From: F1-120-MAGs238 sp964484185
GTDB lineage: Bacteria > Planctomycetota > Phycisphaerae > Phycisphaerales > UBA1924
Assembly: GCA_964484185.1 (NCBI GenBank)
Contig: CAZAEQ010000015.1
Location: forward strand, 1 to 64,000
Length of the DNA stretch: 64,000 bases
Direction: 5' to 3'
The notes beneath the pieces were generated by a model. It did not search any database. It had not been told where the DNA came from and worked only from the letters and a program-made list of their open reading frames with translations. Positions 61,859 through 64,000 of the stretch are shown piece after piece. A program made the translations under genes and the position numbers. Within the stretch, counting starts at the first letter, position 1. Each line of letters opens with the position of its first letter.

Positions 61859-64000
61859 ATGACGACACTAGCGCGTATCAACAATGGCACTCACGCACAC
61901 TCTGACCATGGAACTCGTATGCAACAATCTGATGCCCGCATCGAAAATTTCTATGGATCTGATGTCTTCTCCCTCCGCGTCATGCAGCAGCGCCTCCCCA
62001 AGGACGTCTTCAAGCGCCTTCAGAGGACCATCGTCCACGGCGACACGCTTGACCCAGCGCTCGCCGATGTCGTCTCCTCGGCAATGAAAGATTGGGCCAT
62101 CGAACACGGCGCAACTCACTACACCCACTGGTTCCAGCCCCTCACCGGTCTCACCGCCGAAAAGCACGATGCCTTCATCGTTCCCGATGGCTCCGGCGGC
62201 GTACTTTCCGAATTCTCCGGCGGCGCACTCGTCCAGGGCGAGCCCGATGCATCCAGCTTCCCAAGTGGCGGCATTCGCGCAACCTTCGAAGCCCGCGGCT
62301 ACACCGCATGGGATTGCACCTCCCCCGTCTTCCTTAACCGCAACGCCGGCGCGGTCACGCTCTGCATCCCCACCGTCTTCGTCTCCTGGACCGGCGAAGC
62401 GCTCGATCACAAGACCCCACTGCTCCGCTCCATGGATGCAGTGTCCGAGCAAGCCATCCGCATGCTCAAGATTTTCGGCGCAGCTGATGGCGTCACCCGC
62501 GTCGCATCAACCGCCGGCCCCGAGCAGGAGTACTTCCTGATCGACCGCGAATACTTCTACAAGCGTCCCGACCTGGTCGCCTGCGAACGCACGCTCTTCG
62601 GCGCACGCCCGCCAAAGGGTCAGCAGCTTGAAGATCACTACTTCGGCTCGATCCCCACTCGCGCCATGGCCTTCATGAGCGAAGTGGAACGCGAGTTGTA
62701 TCGACTTGGCGTTCCCGTCAAGACGCGTCACAACGAAGTAGCCCCGGGTCAGTTCGAACTCGCCCCCATCTTTGAAACCGCCAACATCGCCAGCGACCAC
62801 CAGTTGCTCGTCATGGAAGCTCTCAAGCGCGTTGCTCCGCGTCACGGTCTCATGTGCCTCATGCATGAGAAACCGTTCGCCGGAATCAACGGCTCAGGCA
62901 AGCACGTCAACTGGTCGCTCGCGACCAACACCGGCCTCAACCTGCTTGACCCTCGCGCTGACACCCACACCAATCTCCAGTTCCTCACCGTCCTCTGCGC
63001 AGTCATCCGCGCAGTCGACCTCCACGCTGATCTTCTCCGTGCCTGCGTCGCGAGCGCTTCAAACGACCATCGCCTGGGCGCAAACGAAGCTCCACCCGCG
63101 ATCATGTCCATCTTCCTGGGTGACATGCTCGCCGACATCGTCAATCAGCTGGAAAAGGGAACGCCCAAATCCACCATCAAGGGCGGCAAGCTCGACCTTG
63201 GCTCACGCTCGCTCCCCATGATCCCCCGCGACACTGGCGACCGCAACCGCACCTCACCGTTCGCCTTCACCGGCAACAAGTTTGAGTTCCGCGCTGTGGG
63301 CTCCAGCCAGGCCGTCGCATGGCCCATCACCGTCCTCAACACCATCGTGGCCGAGAGCCTCGACTACATCTGCACCTCGCTCGAGAAGAGCCTGGGCAAA
63401 GAGCCTTCCGACCTCAAGACTCAGCAGACCGTTCGCGCCCTGCTCCAGAAGATCATCAAACAGCACAAGCGAGTGCTCTTTAACGGCGATGGCTACGACA
63501 AGGCTTGGCACGAAGAAGCAGAGAAGAAGCGTGGGCTTCTCAACCTCCGCTCCTCCGTCGATGCGCTCCAGCATGTGGCCTCCAAAACCAACGCCGACAT
63601 GTTCAAGAAGTTCAAAGTCTTGAGCAAGGTCGAGCTCGACAGCCGCGAACACATCTACATCGAGAAGTACATCAAGCAGGTCACGATCGAGGCCGAAACC
63701 GCCACGCTTATGGCCCGCACTTCAATCCTTCCCGCATGCGTCGAGCACCAGCGCTGTCTTGCCGAAGCAGTTGCCGCTACCGAAGCAGCCGATGTCGAAC
63801 CCGGCGATCTCCGCCAAGCCCTCATCGACTTCGCCGACATGGTGTCAACCTTCCGCGCTGCACTGGTAAGCCTCGAGAGCGCTTGCGACTTCGAAAGCCA
63901 CAGCCCACTCGCGCACGCCAAGCACATCCACTCCAAGGTCCTCCCGGCAATGGCTGAACTTCGTAAGCACGCCGATGCCCTCGAGGGTCACGTCGCCGCC
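61859..64000 (+). CDS. glnN: Glutamine synthetase type III (GlnN-type), 3' end beyond the window
   Basis: ATG at 61859, 7 nt after AAGGG, opens a frame that stays open through the last base: 714 codons, close to the ~720-730 residues of GSIII. Motifs: YGSDVFSLRVMQQRLPKDVF near the start; THYTHWFQPLTGLTAEKHDA; TAGPEQEYFLID with metal-ligand Glu residues; RHNEVAPGQFELAPIFE; MHEKPFAGINGSGKHVNWSL; and GDRNRTSPFAFTGNKFEFRA. It catalyses ATP-dependent amidation of glutamate to glutamine, as a double-ring dodecamer in the cytosol. Its start and leader are well separated from trpA (277 bp). The stop codon lies just outside. Confidence 0.95.
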   Translation, partial: MTTLARINNGTHAHSDHGTRMQQSDARIENFYGSDVFSLRVMQQRLPKDVFKRLQRTIVHGDTLDPALADVVSSAMKDWAIEHGATHYTHWFQPLTGLTAEKHDAFIVPDGSGGVLSEFSGGALVQGEPDASSFPSGGIRATFEARGYTAWDCTSPVFLNRNAGAVTLCIPTVFVSWTGEALDHKTPLLRSMDAVSEQAIRMLKIFGAADGVTRVASTAGPEQEYFLIDREYFYKRPDLVACERTLFGARPPKGQQLEDHYFGSIPTRAMAFMSEVERELYRLGVPVKTRHNEVAPGQFELAPIFETANIASDHQLLVMEALKRVAPRHGLMCLMHEKPFAGINGSGKHVNWSLATNTGLNLLDPRADTHTNLQFLTVLCAVIRAVDLHADLLRACVASASNDHRLGANEAPPAIMSIFLGDMLADIVNQLEKGTPKSTIKGGKLDLGSRSLPMIPRDTGDRNRTSPFAFTGNKFEFRAVGSSQAVAWPITVLNTIVAESLDYICTSLEKSLGKEPSDLKTQQTVRALLQKIIKQHKRVLFNGDGYDKAWHEEAEKKRGLLNLRSSVDALQHVASKTNADMFKKFKVLSKVELDSREHIYIEKYIKQVTIEAETATLMARTSILPACVEHQRCLAEAVAATEAADVEPGDLRQALIDFADMVSTFRAALVSLESACDFESHSPLAHAKHIHSKVLPAMAELRKHADALEGHVAA

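Overview
The window looks like a chromosomal segment of a Gram-negative planctomycete, most likely of the Phycisphaerae. The lineage call is inference. It rests on family features seen here: a DUF1559-type pseudopilin with a very hydrophobic prepilin helix, several membrane proteins carrying a CxxCGYDxxG...CPEC zinc ribbon, a secreted protein ending in a two-repeat 'GC-type' dockerin, a fused SecDF, a VPS10-type BNR-repeat protein, and MoxR/BatA-type genes. Outer-membrane biology is represented by Mla-type lipid-transport genes, a heptose-epimerase-like gene and many lipoproteins.

Layout. 0-7 kb: a 5'-truncated VPS10/BNR protein whose first ~80 codons are a piece of LepA, a secreted repeat protein, a small PH-domain membrane protein, two tandem adenylate kinases separated by an inverted-repeat element, and a pseudopilin. 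7-15 kb: a transglutaminase-like protein without catalytic residues, an M28 peptidase with a PDZ domain, an unknown protein, a metal P-type ATPase with a DUF2231 partner, and IscX. 15-22 kb: RlmE with a histone-H1-like tail, a BatA-like protein, a lipoprotein plus MoxR, and three zinc-ribbon membrane proteins around a 21-bp tandem array. 22.6-24.7 kb: a tight operon of lipoprotein, RsbW-like kinase, STAS protein and MlaE permease. 25-31 kb: ProS with a second 21-bp array upstream, a glycosyltransferase and two secreted proteins. 31-40 kb: divergent CTP synthase, M1 peptidase, a 1233-residue TPR lipoprotein, YebC and an FmdB-like protein. 40-51 kb, nearly all on the minus strand: nucleotide-sugar epimerases, LysM protein, SecDF, YajC, Tgt, rhomboid, a zinc-less M50-like protein and a Nudix hydrolase. 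51-54 kb: MlaF and MlaD, then a stand-alone NrdJ C-terminal domain. 54-59 kb: cyclophilin, a double aspartyl protease with its regulator, and a reductase plus alpha-oxoamine-synthase pair. 59-64 kb: zinc-ribbon protein, a gene remnant, a nested inverted-repeat element, TrpA and a type III glutamine synthetase running off the end.

Themes. The strongest candidates for something undescribed are (i) the operon joining a serine-kinase/STAS switch to an MlaE lipid permease, with MlaF and MlaD 27 kb away; (ii) the rhomboid next to an M50-like protein whose HExxH has become RExxR, the two sharing a C-terminal tail; (iii) the diaminopentanoate-dehydrogenase-like plus alpha-oxoamine-synthase gene pair; and (iv) two arrays of a 21-bp repeat, each upstream of a gene in the same relative orientation. 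Three short intergenic inverted-repeat elements of different sequence also occur. No rRNA, tRNA, CRISPR array, transposase or prophage was seen.
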